Positions 55,499 to 63,761 of a DNA stretch of 64,000 nucleotides are shown one piece after another; positions within the stretch are counted from its first letter, which is position 1, and every line of letters begins with the position of its first letter. Origin of the DNA: Mesorhizobium sp. L-8-3 (GTDB taxonomy: Bacteria > Pseudomonadota > Alphaproteobacteria > Rhizobiales > Rhizobiaceae); NCBI RefSeq assembly GCF_016756615.1, contig NZ_AP023262.1:1734501-1798500 (forward strand). Direction: 5' to 3'. The translations under genes and the position numbers were made by a program. The notes under the pieces were generated by a model. It worked only from the letters and a program-made list of their open reading frames with translations, made no database searches and was not told where the DNA came from.

Positions 55499-57442
55499 CT
55501 AGACGCCCTGCGGCTCTACGAACATGCGGCCCTTCATCTCCATGTGCATGGCATGGCAGAACCACGAGCAGTAGTACCAGTAGACGCCGGGCTTGCTCGC
55601 AGTGAACGTCACCGAAGCCGTGGCCTGGGGCGCGACTTCCATGTTGATGCCGTAGTTGACGATGGCGAAACCATGGGTCAGGTCCTCCACCTCGTCGATG
55701 TTGGTGATGTAGACGGTGACTTCGTCGCCCTGCTTGACGCTGAAGCTCTCCAGCCCGAAGGCCGGCGCCGAGGAGGTCATGTAGACACGCACCTTGTTGC
55801 CGTCGCGGATGACTTCGCTGTCGATCATCAGGTCGATATTGTCCGCCGCGGCCTGCTTGACGGCATCCTCGAAGAACGGGTCGGCGCGATCCCATACATT
55901 GACTGGATTGATCTTCGAGCGGTGGACGAGCGTCGCGTCATGCGGCTCGGCGAAGCTCGGACCGTCATGCATCAGCACCATCTGGTCGCCCGAAATGTCG
56001 ATCAGCTGATCGTTCTCCGGCTTCAGCGGGCCGACATTGAGGTAGCGGTCCTTGGAGAACTTGTTGAGCGAGATCAGCCACTTGCCGTCCGCATCCTTGG
56101 TCTGGCCCATGGAGCTGTGGTTGTGGCCCGGCTGATAGTGGACGTCGAGCTTCTGGCGGATCGGATCGACGGCCTCGCCGGCGAAGGAGCGCTTGGCGTC
56201 TTCGATGCTCCATTTGCAGATCTGGCTGTCGATGAAGAGGGTGGTGTAGGCGTTGCCGCGGCCATCGAAGGCCGTGTGCAACGGTCCGAGCCCCAGTTCC
56301 GGCTCGGCCACCACAGTGTCGCGCGGCTCGATCTTGTCGTCGAACAGATCGTCGAACCTGGTCACGTCGAACACCGTTACGGTGGGTGACAGCTTGCCGT
56401 TGGCCACCACATGGATTCCATCGGGCGCGGTGTTGATGCCGTGCGGGCTGTTCGCCACCGGCACATAGCGCGTGTATGGAGAGCCATGGCGACCGTCGAT
56501 GACGGGCACGCCGCCCATCTCCTTGACGTCGCCTTTCTTCACCGCCTCCTCGATGCGCTGGAGGTTGAAGATGACGATCCAGTCCTGTTCCTTGGCCATC
56601 ATCTCGGCGAGGTTGAGGCCCTCCTCGGAATTGTAGCAGGTGGCGAAGGCATATTTGCCCTGGTAGTCGGCATCGACATTGTCGAGATTGCCGTCCACCA
56701 TGACCTGCCAGGCGACCTTCATCGTCTCGCCGTCCACGGCGGTGAAGATCGAATGATAGCCGGTCTTGTCGTCGAGGATCTTGCCGTCATTGGGGATCGG
56801 CACGCGGTCCTCGCCGTTGCAGAACACGTAGCCCGTCCTGGGGTACTTCTGCACGCGCAGGCCGTGGACCGTATGCTGGTTCGGCAACTGGATGATCTTG
56901 TCGCACTTCATCACGTCGAGCCGGATGCGGGCGACGCGGGTATTGGCCTTGTCGTTGACGAAGAGATAGCGCCCGTCATAGGTGCCGTCGGTGAACGACG
57001 GATGCGGGTGGTGAAGGTCGCCATTGTGGTAGACGCCGCCGAGATCCTTCAGCAATTCCTGCGTTTCGGGAAGCAGCCCTTCGGTCAGCACCTTGCGGCT
57101 TTCATTGGTCTGGCCCCAGCCGGTGGCGCTGCACCGGTTGAAGACCGGTATGCGCATCAGCTCGCGCATGGAGGGCGCGCCGACGATGCGGACCTCGCCC
57201 GTCTGGCCGCTGGAGAAGAACACGTAGTATTCGTCCAGCTCGCCGGGCTTGACCTCGGCATGCTGCGCGCCGGCAGCACCTTGCGCGGCGGCCGGCGAAA
57301 CGAGGCCTCCGGTCAACGACAGGCCCGTGCCGACGCCGGCCGCTCCCGCCGCGGCGATCGCCGCCGTCGTTCCCAGCAATTGGCGCCTGCTGAGGATCGC
57401 CCTGTGTTCGTGCTCATCGCGTTCCTGATTTTCCTGCGACAT
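55499..57442 (-). CDS. nosZ: TAT-dependent nitrous oxide reductase (clade I)
   Basis: A 647-residue periplasmic enzyme that reduces N2O to N2. The N-terminus carries a twin-arginine signal ([20 protein letters not shown] at about 17-36), which marks clade I. The beta-propeller domain holds the histidines of the tetranuclear Cu-Z centre (for example [44 protein letters not shown] and EPHDATLV), and the C-terminal cupredoxin domain has the Cu-A ligands in [12 protein letters not shown] (about residues 620-631). All key residues seem intact. The ATG at 57442 lies 25 bases after nosR. Confidence 0.98.
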   Translation of the reverse strand: MSQENQERDEHEHRAILSRRQLLGTTAAIAAAGAAGVGTGLSLTGGLVSPAAAQGAAGAQHAEVKPGELDEYYVFFSSGQTGEVRIVGAPSMRELMRIPVFNRCSATGWGQTNESRKVLTEGLLPETQELLKDLGGVYHNGDLHHPHPSFTDGTYDGRYLFVNDKANTRVARIRLDVMKCDKIIQLPNQHTVHGLRVQKYPRTGYVFCNGEDRVPIPNDGKILDDKTGYHSIFTAVDGETMKVAWQVMVDGNLDNVDADYQGKYAFATCYNSEEGLNLAEMMAKEQDWIVIFNLQRIEEAVKKGDVKEMGGVPVIDGRHGSPYTRYVPVANSPHGINTAPDGIHVVANGKLSPTVTVFDVTRFDDLFDDKIEPRDTVVAEPELGLGPLHTAFDGRGNAYTTLFIDSQICKWSIEDAKRSFAGEAVDPIRQKLDVHYQPGHNHSSMGQTKDADGKWLISLNKFSKDRYLNVGPLKPENDQLIDISGDQMVLMHDGPSFAEPHDATLVHRSKINPVNVWDRADPFFEDAVKQAAADNIDLMIDSEVIRDGNKVRVYMTSSAPAFGLESFSVKQGDEVTVYITNIDEVEDLTHGFAIVNYGINMEVAPQATASVTFTASKPGVYWYYCSWFCHAMHMEMKGRMFVEPQGV

Positions 57443-57467
57443 GGTCCGTCTCCTTCTGATTGGCCTG

Positions 57468-59855
57468 TCAGCCTGTTGCTTCGGTGTCTTTGTTCGGGGC
57501 CGTGGTCGCTGTCGCAACCGTGGTCGCTGTTGCAACCGTGGTCGCTGTCGCGGCCGTGATCGGCACGCCCTTGTGCGTGATGACCGGCGGGCGTGCGGGT
57601 CCCTTGCCCGGGGCACGTGTGGCCGGCGCCTTTGTCACAGGCGAGGACAGCGCCTGGAACTTCTCCCGCTTCAGCCGCACCTGGATCATGTGCGGGCAGC
57701 GATGATCGTCGTGATAAAGTTCCTGGCAGTGCATGCAGTAGATGCACTCGTTGACGTTGATCTGCCCTTCGGGATGGATTGCCGCGACGGGGCACTCCTT
57801 GGCGCAGCGCTGGCAGGGCGAGCCGCATTCGGGATAGCGCTTGAGCCATTCGAACATGCGGATGCGGCCGGGGATGGCGAGGGCGGCGCCCAGCGGGCAC
57901 AGATAGCGGCAATAGAAGCGCTCGATGAAGAGCCCGGCTGCCAGCAGCGTCAGCGCGAAGATCAGGAAAGGCCATTCGCGGCCGAATTTCAGGATGATCG
58001 CCGTCTTGAACGGCTCTACCTCCGCATAGGTTTCGGCCAGGGCGACGGAGTAGAACGACAGGCCGAAGAGGCCGAGGAAGATGATGTATTTGACCGGCCA
58101 CAGCCGCTCATGCAGGCCGAAGGGCAGCTTGACCTGCGGGACCTTGAGCCATTGCGCCAGGTTGTTGGTCAGCTCCTGCAGCGCGCCGAACGGGCAGAGC
58201 CAGCCGCAGAACGGACCCCTGCCCCAGAACAGCAGGCCGGCCGCCACCGCCGCCCACAGGATGAAGATCAGCGGGGCGGAGAGGAAGAACTCCCAGTTGA
58301 AGCCCGTGATCAGCGAATTGGTGAAGGTCAGCACGTTGACCACGGAAAGCTGGGCATTGGCGTACCAGCCGAGCCAGACCAGCGTGAACAGCAGGTAGCC
58401 CCGCCGCACCCATGCGAACAGGCGCGGCCTGCGCACCAGCCAGTTCTGGAAGAAGAAGATGGCGGTGAGCACGAGCAGCGCAACGACGGTGATGCCGATC
58501 TCGACCGTGTTGAGCTTCCATATCTTCACCCACAATGGGTCGCTATCCGTGAAGCCCTGCTCCGACGGCTCGTTCGCCGCGTCGGGTTGGGGAACTGCCT
58601 GCGACACCTCTGCCGGGATCGCCTTCAGGTAGCGCGCCGGCAGTGCGTAGCCGAGATTGAAGGGCAGCGTGGCCTTGTCGCGCGCGCCGTAGCTGCGCTG
58701 GACGAGCAGCTGCAGATCCCACGGCTCGGAAAGATCGAGCGCAAATTCTTCCGGCACCTGGAACAGCGCGATCTCGCGCAGGCGCGGCGCGCCCTCGGCC
58801 GCGAGATCGCCGAGGCGCGTATGGTTGCGGTCACGGAAGCGGACGCCCTGCCCGTCCTGGAGCAGCTCGATGCGGTCGAAGATGCCGCCGCGGACATAAC
58901 CCGAGCCCTTGAAGGAGTAGGCGCCGTCTCCGGCGACCAGGATCGCCTGCCGGCCCGGCTTGAGTGATTTCAGCAACCTCTCATAGGCGGCATCGCCCAG
59001 CAGGCTGCGGCCGATGGTGGGCACGCTGACCGGCGCGACATAGAGTTCGATGAAAGGGTCGTCGGGATTGCCTGTCTCCGGCCGTGCGGCCGCCTTGGCA
59101 AGGCCTGCGTCGGCAAAGGCCCTGGTCACCTCGCCGACGGTTAGCCGAAGGCTGCGCACCGAACCGTCGCCGACCAGTGTGTTCCAGTCGCGGACATCAG
59201 ACACGGCCATGTCGACGGTGCGAGCGGCGACCGCGGGGGTGGGCGTAGCGGCCGCGTCGGTGCCTCCCAGGCGCCCGCTGCGGATCAGCCGCACGGCCGA
59301 GCGTACCACGCTGTCGCCCATCACCAGGACCGTCACCGTCGCGCCGCTGACGATGTCCACCTGCGGAGGCTGCTCCTTGCCGGAGGCCACGCGTCCGAGA
59401 TCCTTGCCGATCAGCGAGTTCAGCCCCGCAACGACCTTTTCCTGCGGAATGCCGATGAGAACGATCGGCTCCTTGTGCTCGACCAGCTTGATGCCGCGGA
59501 TGACGCCCTGCGGATCGATGCCGACAAGGATGTGGATCGGCTTGCCGGAATAACCGACGGCACTTGTGTAGTCCGTATTGAGATAGGCGTGGCCGACCGT
59601 CCTGCCCGCGGACAGCAGCGGCGCCAATGGCGGGCTTCCCGCGATCTCGCCATAGGCTTCCGCACCCTGGATCAGCTCGTCCGGCCTGACATTCGCGAGG
59701 AAATCCTGCAGGCTTCCGGCGGCGTGGCCCGGCACCGTCCAGACCGCGAGACATGCAAGCGCCGCAAGAAGGCGCAGGCAGGCGGCAAGCGTTTCCGCAA
59801 TGATGCGGAAGGCACCACTCGCTCCGGTCCGCCGTATTGAAATGCGCGCGGGCAT
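57468..59855 (-). CDS. nosR: NosR, polyferredoxin/flavoprotein electron donor and regulator
   Basis: About 795 residues. A signal sequence (hydrophobic about 25-45) leads into a periplasmic FMN-binding domain with the flavinylation motif [10 protein letters not shown] (threonine near 168), then about six membrane helices, and C-terminal iron-sulfur motifs: [34 protein letters not shown] and [18 protein letters not shown]. It passes quinol electrons toward NosZ. The last about 30 residues are a low-complexity tail with tandem ATATTV units. The ATG at 59855 is preceded by AGAAAGGTGCAG; the open frame extends upstream without such a site. Divergent from a ferritin-like gene, with an NnrR box between. 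Confidence 0.96.
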   Translation of the reverse strand: MPARISIRRTGASGAFRIIAETLAACLRLLAALACLAVWTVPGHAAGSLQDFLANVRPDELIQGAEAYGEIAGSPPLAPLLSAGRTVGHAYLNTDYTSAVGYSGKPIHILVGIDPQGVIRGIKLVEHKEPIVLIGIPQEKVVAGLNSLIGKDLGRVASGKEQPPQVDIVSGATVTVLVMGDSVVRSAVRLIRSGRLGGTDAAATPTPAVAARTVDMAVSDVRDWNTLVGDGSVRSLRLTVGEVTRAFADAGLAKAAARPETGNPDDPFIELYVAPVSVPTIGRSLLGDAAYERLLKSLKPGRQAILVAGDGAYSFKGSGYVRGGIFDRIELLQDGQGVRFRDRNHTRLGDLAAEGAPRLREIALFQVPEEFALDLSEPWDLQLLVQRSYGARDKATLPFNLGYALPARYLKAIPAEVSQAVPQPDAANEPSEQGFTDSDPLWVKIWKLNTVEIGITVVALLVLTAIFFFQNWLVRRPRLFAWVRRGYLLFTLVWLGWYANAQLSVVNVLTFTNSLITGFNWEFFLSAPLIFILWAAVAAGLLFWGRGPFCGWLCPFGALQELTNNLAQWLKVPQVKLPFGLHERLWPVKYIIFLGLFGLSFYSVALAETYAEVEPFKTAIILKFGREWPFLIFALTLLAAGLFIERFYCRYLCPLGAALAIPGRIRMFEWLKRYPECGSPCQRCAKECPVAAIHPEGQINVNECIYCMHCQELYHDDHRCPHMIQVRLKREKFQALSSPVTKAPATRAPGKGPARPPVITHKGVPITAATATTVATATTVATATTAPNKDTEATG
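57510..57560. repeat. 18-bp tandem repeat in the nosR 3' end
   Basis: Three near-identical units of GTGGTCGCTGTCGCAACC (one with T for C) encode repeated Thr-Val-Ala-Thr-Ala-Thr in the NosR tail. It is a likely site for copy-number change between strains. Confidence 0.7.
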
Positions 59856-59926
59856 CTGCACCTTTCTCCAGGCCATTCGAATGCGGCCTGCCGCGCAACA
59901 TGTCGCCGGTTTCGGCCCGCACTTCT

Positions 59927-59940
59927 TTGATCGAGCGCAA
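59927..59940. promoter_or_regulatory. NnrR/Dnr-type box between nosR and the ferritin-like gene
   Basis: TTGATCGAGCGCAA fits TTG-N8-CAA, with the CGCAA half-site. It lies 72-85 bases upstream of nosR on one side and 54-67 bases upstream of the ferritin-like start on the other, so one site could serve both. Confidence 0.65.
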
Positions 59941-59993
59941 ACAAGTCCGGTGAAGGTGCCTGTACTGTCGCCATGAACCGGAGGAGCGATCCG

Positions 59994-60845
59994 ATGCCGC
60001 GTCTGAAATCCGAACCGTCGAGGCCCATCCGTTCGATGGAGGAGCTTCTGGCCGTTGCCATGGCGATGGAGAAGGACTCCGCCGACCGCTATGCCGGCCT
60101 TGCCGGACGCATGCGCGCCGCCGGCCGCCCGGAACTGGCCGATGTCTTCGAGCAACTGGTTGCCGAGGAGACCGGCCACATGGATATGGTGGCCGCCTGG
60201 TCGAAACAGATCGGCCTTCGGCCCGAGGTCCTCCACGCCGGCCCCGCGCCGGAGGGCGTCTTCGACGACGAAGGCATCGGCCTTGTCTCACCCGAACTGG
60301 TGGAGGCCTACCGTTCGCTCGCCATTGCCGTGCGCAACGAGGAGCGCGCCTTCGCCTTCTGGTCCTATGTCGCCGCGCAGAATGCGTCGCCGGAGATCCG
60401 GCAGGCCGCGGAACGGATGGCGCGCGAGGAACTGGAACATGCCAAGACGCTCAGGCGCGCGCGGCGAAAGGCCTTCTTCGCAGGCCGCCATGCAGGCGCG
60501 ACGGTTCGCGAACCCCATGACCTGGCAGAACTGGAGCTCGAGGTCTGCCGGAAACTGGAGCAGCGCGCCGACGAGCACCAGGGAGCAAGCGACTATCGCG
60601 CTCTCGCCCTCGAGGCGCGCAAGCTTTCGCTCGACCTCGCATCGGATCCGCTCCAGGATCCCGCGCCCGTCGGCTTGCCGCCGCCGCGCTCATTGGATGC
60701 GCTCTGCGAATGGCTGGTCGACTTCTACATCGAGGCCGGCGAGACGTTGCCTTCGCAGGCCGCCCGGGAGCGGGCGCAAGCCCTCGCGACGACCGCCGTC
60801 AGGCGCCTCGCAACCGTCCGTCACCTCGAAGAAGGGCGCGAGTGA
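59994..60845 (+). CDS. ferritin-like / rubrerythrin-related diiron protein
   Basis: About 283 residues. The first 165 residues form a four-helix ferritin-like domain with two E-x-x-H motifs (VAEETGHMDM and REELEHAKTL) and matching glutamates (AMEKDSADRY, NEERAFAFW), as in rubrerythrin-type diiron sites. No rubredoxin-like cysteines follow; instead there is a second helical region (ELELEVCRKLEQRADEHQGA, then LPPPRSLDALCEWLVDFYIE) of unknown role. The ATG at 59994 is eight bases after GGAGGAG, which is why an ATG at 59973 is rejected. Sharing the nosR promoter region implies expression under denitrifying conditions; a role in NO or peroxide defence or iron handling is inference. Confidence 0.8.
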   Translation: MPRLKSEPSRPIRSMEELLAVAMAMEKDSADRYAGLAGRMRAAGRPELADVFEQLVAEETGHMDMVAAWSKQIGLRPEVLHAGPAPEGVFDDEGIGLVSPELVEAYRSLAIAVRNEERAFAFWSYVAAQNASPEIRQAAERMAREELEHAKTLRRARRKAFFAGRHAGATVREPHDLAELELEVCRKLEQRADEHQGASDYRALALEARKLSLDLASDPLQDPAPVGLPPPRSLDALCEWLVDFYIEAGETLPSQAARERAQALATTAVRRLATVRHLEEGRE

Positions 60846-61171
60846 TCCAAGGCGACGCTGCCGATGCCGCTGGTGACCACGCCCGCCAGGCCATTGGTGG
60901 GGTAGCCACGCGCCCCGCGTGGATGGCGTGAGACCGCCGACCTCCCGCAGGAAGGCTCCGGATTATCTCTTGTGCGGCCTTGATCCTGGTCAAGGCGCCA
61001 ACAGCTCCCCGGATTACGCTGCGAACCAGCCGTTCATACCGCGGGCCAGAAAGCAGGGACGAACAGCTGGCGCGTCGGCGCCGATTTGGGGTTCGTCGCG
61101 GCGATCACCCAAAGGGAGGGCATGGGGCGGTCGGTTTTGAGCGTTGCTCGAGCAGTTGGAAGGAGAAACCA
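60846..61171. other. upstream region of the DUF6455 gene
   Basis: No gene is seen in the 326 bases. It contains a TTG-N8-CAA box (listed separately) and the AAGGAG ribosome site of the next gene at its right end. Confidence 0.5.
60980..60993. promoter_or_regulatory. FNR/NnrR-type box upstream of the DUF6455 gene
   Basis: TTGATCCTGGTCAA is a TTG-N8-CAA dyad with the TTGAT half-site of FNR-like regulators. It lies 178 bases upstream of the DUF6455 start, which leaves room for a long leader or a promoter in between. Confidence 0.55.
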
Positions 61172-61603
61172 ATGCAGGGCTTTGCAGCATTTTTCCAGGC
61201 CGTGCGCGACACATGGCATCGTTATTCATGCCCCGAAAATGATCGAAGTGGCCCTGGCAGACGCGGGCCGGTTGCGAGGAAAACGCCGGATGATCTCGGC
61301 GCCTGGAGAAGCGAGTTCCGGCTGCCAGCGGGAAATGGTGGGTCGGAGCTGCGCTTGTACCGCATGATGGAGGCATTCCGCGTCAATGGCGGTGAGCTGG
61401 AGCAAGACTATCCAAGGATGCTGCGCGACGCCGAGATCGCCTGCATGCGATGCCGTTCGAAGAGACGCTGCTTCCGCGAGCTGGAGGCAGGGACTGCTGC
61501 GAAAAACGCGGAGCACTTCTGCCCCAACGCCGACCTTCTCATGATCTTTGCCGACGAGCGGAACGACCCGCTGTGCGGCCCGGCCGGAGGGCGGCGGCAA
61601 TAA
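61172..61603 (+). CDS. DUF6455 family protein
   Basis: About 143 residues. The conserved part is in the second half: helical segment LRLYRMMEAFRVNGG and a four-cysteine cluster in CMRCRSKRRCFRE and HFCPNA, which could bind zinc or an iron-sulfur cluster. The N-terminal about 60 residues are basic and variable. This matches the DUF6455 proteins often found near denitrification and cytochrome genes in alphaproteobacteria; function unknown. AAGGAGAAACCA precedes the ATG at 61172. A longer frame from 60980 would start inside the FNR-type box and is rejected. Confidence 0.8.
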   Translation: MQGFAAFFQAVRDTWHRYSCPENDRSGPGRRGPVARKTPDDLGAWRSEFRLPAGNGGSELRLYRMMEAFRVNGGELEQDYPRMLRDAEIACMRCRSKRRCFRELEAGTAAKNAEHFCPNADLLMIFADERNDPLCGPAGGRRQ

Positions 61604-61615
61604 CCTTGAACGGCC

Positions 61616-61728
61616 CTACTGGTCGAGCGCGCGACCGGCTCGCTCGTGAAGCTCGACATCACCACCCCGGACGGCCGGGCGTTCGGGCCTGATGAGACGG
61701 TGATCCTGAGGGTGCCGGAGGGGGAGTA
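61616..61728 (+). pseudogene. possible 3' remnant of an unidentified gene
   Basis: An open stretch without start reads LVERATGSLVKLDITTPDGR and onward to a TAG at about 61728. The regular hydrophilic pattern and good codon use suggest the tail of a lost gene. I do not recognise the family, and it could be noise. Confidence 0.3.
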
Positions 61729-62195
61729 GGCTCACCCCGGCTCATGCCGGCCAATAGATCCGCTTGAGAGGCAGAAGCTGCTGTGTCTCGATGTCCAGCC
61801 GGTCGTAGTTTTCTATGCCGCGAGCGGCATGCCCGGAAGGGGCGCTTCATCGAAAGGTTGGCCCTCCTTCGCTGAAGCTTCGGAGGGCATGCTGCTTCGA
61901 ATGAGAGCTGTGTGCCAAATCCTGCGTAGCGCGTCAGCGCGAAGCAGGATGGCCTACCACAGGCGCCTGCTTGCGAGGCATGACCCGAACCGGATTTGAG
62001 ATATCGTTCGAAGGCGATCGCCTTGGCCTGATCCGCGAAAGCGATGTAGGTCGTCAGGCGCCATGGCTTGAATTTCGAGGTGTGAAGGGACTTGCCGGCA
62101 TTGTGCTCTTCGAGGCGTCGCCTCAGATCGGTGGTCAGCCCGACATAGCGTTGGCCTTGCACCGAGAGGCTCTCGATAAGGTAGACGTAGTGCAT
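61659..62195 (-). CDS. GIY-YIG nuclease superfamily protein with frameshifted 3' end
   Basis: The frame begins MHYVYLIESLSVQGQRYVGL, a clear GIY-YIG domain (YVYLI, then RYVGLTTDLRRRLEEHNAGK and PWRLTTYIAF). The close UvrC-like small proteins of this family are about 80-100 residues and end in a basic motif of the form GHAF-A-RRLW. Here the in-frame text reads SGSGHASQAGACG and runs on for about 100 residues through repeat sequence, whereas the +1 frame gives ASRRLW and a stop at 61954. One lost base at about 61978-61985 explains this, so the gene is probably a recent pseudogene or has an altered C-terminus. The start at 62195 fits the family. Confidence 0.7.
   Translation of the reverse strand: MHYVYLIESLSVQGQRYVGLTTDLRRRLEEHNAGKSLHTSKFKPWRLTTYIAFADQAKAIAFERYLKSGSGHASQAGACGRPSCFALTRYAGFGTQLSFEAACPPKLQRRRANLSMKRPFRACRSRHRKLRPAGHRDTAASASQADLLAGMSRGEPTPPPAPSGSPSHQARTPGRPGW
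61861..61951. repeat. palindromic repeat copy (about 90 bp)
   Basis: GCCCTCCTTCGCTGAAGCTT CGGAGGGC (28-bp palindromic head), then ATGCTGCTTCGAATGAGAGC, then TGTGTGCCAAATCCTGCG and a GCGCGAAGCAGGAT end. The same unit recurs at 62203 and in the array 62927-63422. Confidence 0.75.
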
Positions 62196-62202
62196 GGGAT
62201 AA

Positions 62203-62285
62203 GCCCTCCTTCGCTGAGGCTTCGGAGGGCATCCTGCTTCGAATGGGAGCTGTGTGCCAAATCCTGCGTAGCGCCCTCCTTCGCT
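62203..62285. repeat. palindromic repeat copy with a second, truncated copy
   Basis: A unit starting GCCCTCCTTCGCTGAGGCTT at 62203 runs to about 62272, followed at once by the first 14 bases of another (GCCCTCCTTCGCTA). It ends 41 bases before the mazE start. Confidence 0.7.
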
Positions 62286-62326
62286 AAATGCTAGGTTACA
62301 TGTAACTGAAATTGCGGAGGCCGGTA

Positions 62327-62548
62327 GTGTCGGCATCGAAGTCCAAGCCTGTTCGGGAGAAGGTGCGCGAACATCGCGAGCGGCTGCGCGCACAGGGGCT
62401 GCGTCCAATCCAGATCTGGGTGCCGGACGTGCGTTCACCTTCCTTCCGGACGCAAGCTCATCGCCAGTCGCAGGCTGTCGCTGCCAGCGCTTACGCGCGC
62501 GAAGATCAAGCCTTCATCGACGCCGTGTCCGACTGGGGCGATGAATGA
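62327..62548 (+). CDS. MazE-like antitoxin (DUF3018 type)
   Basis: A 73-residue basic protein: KPVREKVREHRERLRAQGLR, then PIQIWVPDVRSPSF, the hallmark of the antitoxin MazE-like family, ending in an acidic tail (FIDAVSDWGDE) that binds the toxin. The start is GTG at 62327 with GGAGG eight bases upstream; a TTG five codons earlier overlaps that ribosome site. Its last four bases overlap the toxin start (ATGA), the usual coupling. It lies in a patch of repeats next to a tRNA gene. Confidence 0.85.
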   Translation: MSASKSKPVREKVREHRERLRAQGLRPIQIWVPDVRSPSFRTQAHRQSQAVAASAYAREDQAFIDAVSDWGDE

Positions 62549-62910
62549 GGCGCGGTGAGGTCTGGACCGTCACCGGGGGCAGGAACTATGCGGGCAAGCC
62601 ACGCCCTGCCGTCATCGTGCAGGACGACAGTTTCGACGCCACCGACTCCATCACGCTCTGCGCCTTTACCACCGACCCGACCGAAGCACCGCTGTTCCGC
62701 CTCGTCGTGGAGCCGAACGAGCGCAACGGCCTGCGCTCCACCTGCCGCCTGATGGTGGACAAGATCACCACTGTCCCCAAGGCCAGGCTGGGCGCTCAGG
62801 TCGGGCGGCTCGATCACGAGGACATGGTGCGCCTCAATCAGGCCATGACCGTGTTTCTCGGCATGGCCGTGACACCAAGGGCCCGAAAGGGGAAGCAGGC
62901 TGACGTTTGA
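62545..62910 (+). CDS. MazF/PemK-family mRNA interferase toxin
   Basis: A 121-residue protein: MRRGEVWTVTGGRNYAGKPR then PAVIVQDDSF, the beta-barrel start of MazF/PemK toxins with the catalytic arginine in KPRPAVIV, followed by STCRLMVDKITTVPKARLGA (the conserved T in DKITTV) and the helical end VGRLDHEDMVRLNQAMTVFL. It cleaves single-stranded mRNA when not held by the MazE-like antitoxin. Overlaps the antitoxin gene by four bases. Confidence 0.9.
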   Translation: MRRGEVWTVTGGRNYAGKPRPAVIVQDDSFDATDSITLCAFTTDPTEAPLFRLVVEPNERNGLRSTCRLMVDKITTVPKARLGAQVGRLDHEDMVRLNQAMTVFLGMAVTPRARKGKQADV

Positions 62911-62926
62911 GGCTTCATCCCGTCCG

Positions 62927-63422
62927 GCCCTCCTTCGCTGAAGCTTCGGAGGGCATCCTGCTTCGAATGAGAGCTGTGTGCCAAATCCTGCGAAGCGCGC
63001 CCCTTCGGTAAGGCTTCGGAGGGCGCATCAACGGGGGCGCCAAATCCTGCGAAGCGTGCAGCGCGAAGCAGGATGAGGCTCTCGATAAGATAGACGCCCT
63101 CCTTCGCTGAAGCTTCGGAGGGCATCCTGCTTCGAATGGGAGCTGTTTGCCAAATCCTGCGAAGCGCGCAGCGCGAAGCAGGATGAAGGCTGATGCCAAT
63201 CCTGCTATCGAAAAGCCCTCCTTCGCTGAAGCTTCGGAGGGCATCCTGCTTCGAATGAGAGCTGTGTGCCAAATCCTACGAAGCGCGCAGCGCGAAGCAG
63301 GAGAAGGCTGATGCCAATCCTGCTATCGATAAGCCCTCCTTCGCTGAAGCTTCGGAGGGCATCCTGCTTCGAATGAGAGCTGTGTGCCAAATCCTGCGAA
63401 GCGCGCAGCGCGAAGCAGGATG
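62927..63422. repeat. array of about 90-bp palindromic repeats ending at tRNA-Ser
   Basis: Units with a GCCCTCC...GGAGGGC head and a CCTGCGAAGCGCGCAGCGCG tail begin at 62927, about 62999 (diverged), 63096, 63215 and 63333. The last three are tandem with a period of 118-119 bases because they share a spacer with TGATGCCAATCCTGCTATCG. The last unit ends at 63422, overlapping the tRNA 3' CCA. Each unit can fold into two hairpins. No gene is present. Confidence 0.85.
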
Positions 63423-63510
63423 GCGGAGAGGGGGGGATTCGAACCCCCGATACCCTTGCGAGTATGCCGCATTTCGAGTGCGGTGCATTCAACCACTCTG
63501 CCACCTCTCC
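63421..63510 (-). tRNA. tRNA-Ser (anticodon CGA)
   Basis: On the minus strand the acceptor arms GGAGAGG/CCTCTCC, the D-arm with GGTTGAATGC, an anticodon loop ACTCGAAAT (anticodon CGA, reads UCG), a long variable arm (ATACTCGCAAGGGTATC region) and the T-arm GGGGGTTCGAATCCCCC are all present. The long variable arm confirms serine. The 3' CCA is encoded (63421-63423). A palindromic repeat unit ends exactly on it. Confidence 0.97.
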
Positions 63511-63606
63511 GCGGGGCGTGGTCCGCCGTTGCCGGCGCGGCGCACTAGATAACGGGTGGGCGCACGCACCGCAAGGCCCCATCGAAGCGATTTTCGAGCC
63601 TTTGCC

Positions 63607-63635
63607 TTGACTTGGCGTCATCGGCGCGTTAGGGA
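63607..63635 (+). promoter_or_regulatory. possible promoter of rplU
   Basis: TTGACT and TAGGGA with a 17-base spacer lie about 130 bases upstream of rplU. The -35 element is good, the -10 weak. Confidence 0.35.
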
Positions 63636-63642
63636 CAGCCAG

Positions 63643-63673
63643 CATCCGGCGTGGGGTCTCTCCGCGCCGGATG
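63643..63673 (+). other. stem-loop in the rplU leader
   Basis: CATCCGGCG (63643-63651) pairs with CGCCGGATG (63665-63673) around a 13-base loop, about 90 bases before rplU. It could be a terminator for upstream sequence or part of a ribosomal protein leader with regulatory function. Confidence 0.45.
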
Positions 63674-63761
63674 TCGTTTGAACCCGCAACAGACTGACAA
63701 AAAGACGGCCGGACCGCTTCATGCGGACCACAAAGGCCGACCGAACAGCGAAAGGCAAGAA

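Noticed and set aside
61737..61850. Minus-strand fragment reading IENYDRLDIETQQLLPLKRI
   Set aside because: Looks protein-like but too short and without start; kept only as a hint of gene decay in this patch.
62927..63422. CRISPR array next to the tRNA
   Set aside because: Repeat units are about 90 bases with shared spacers and no cas genes in the window.
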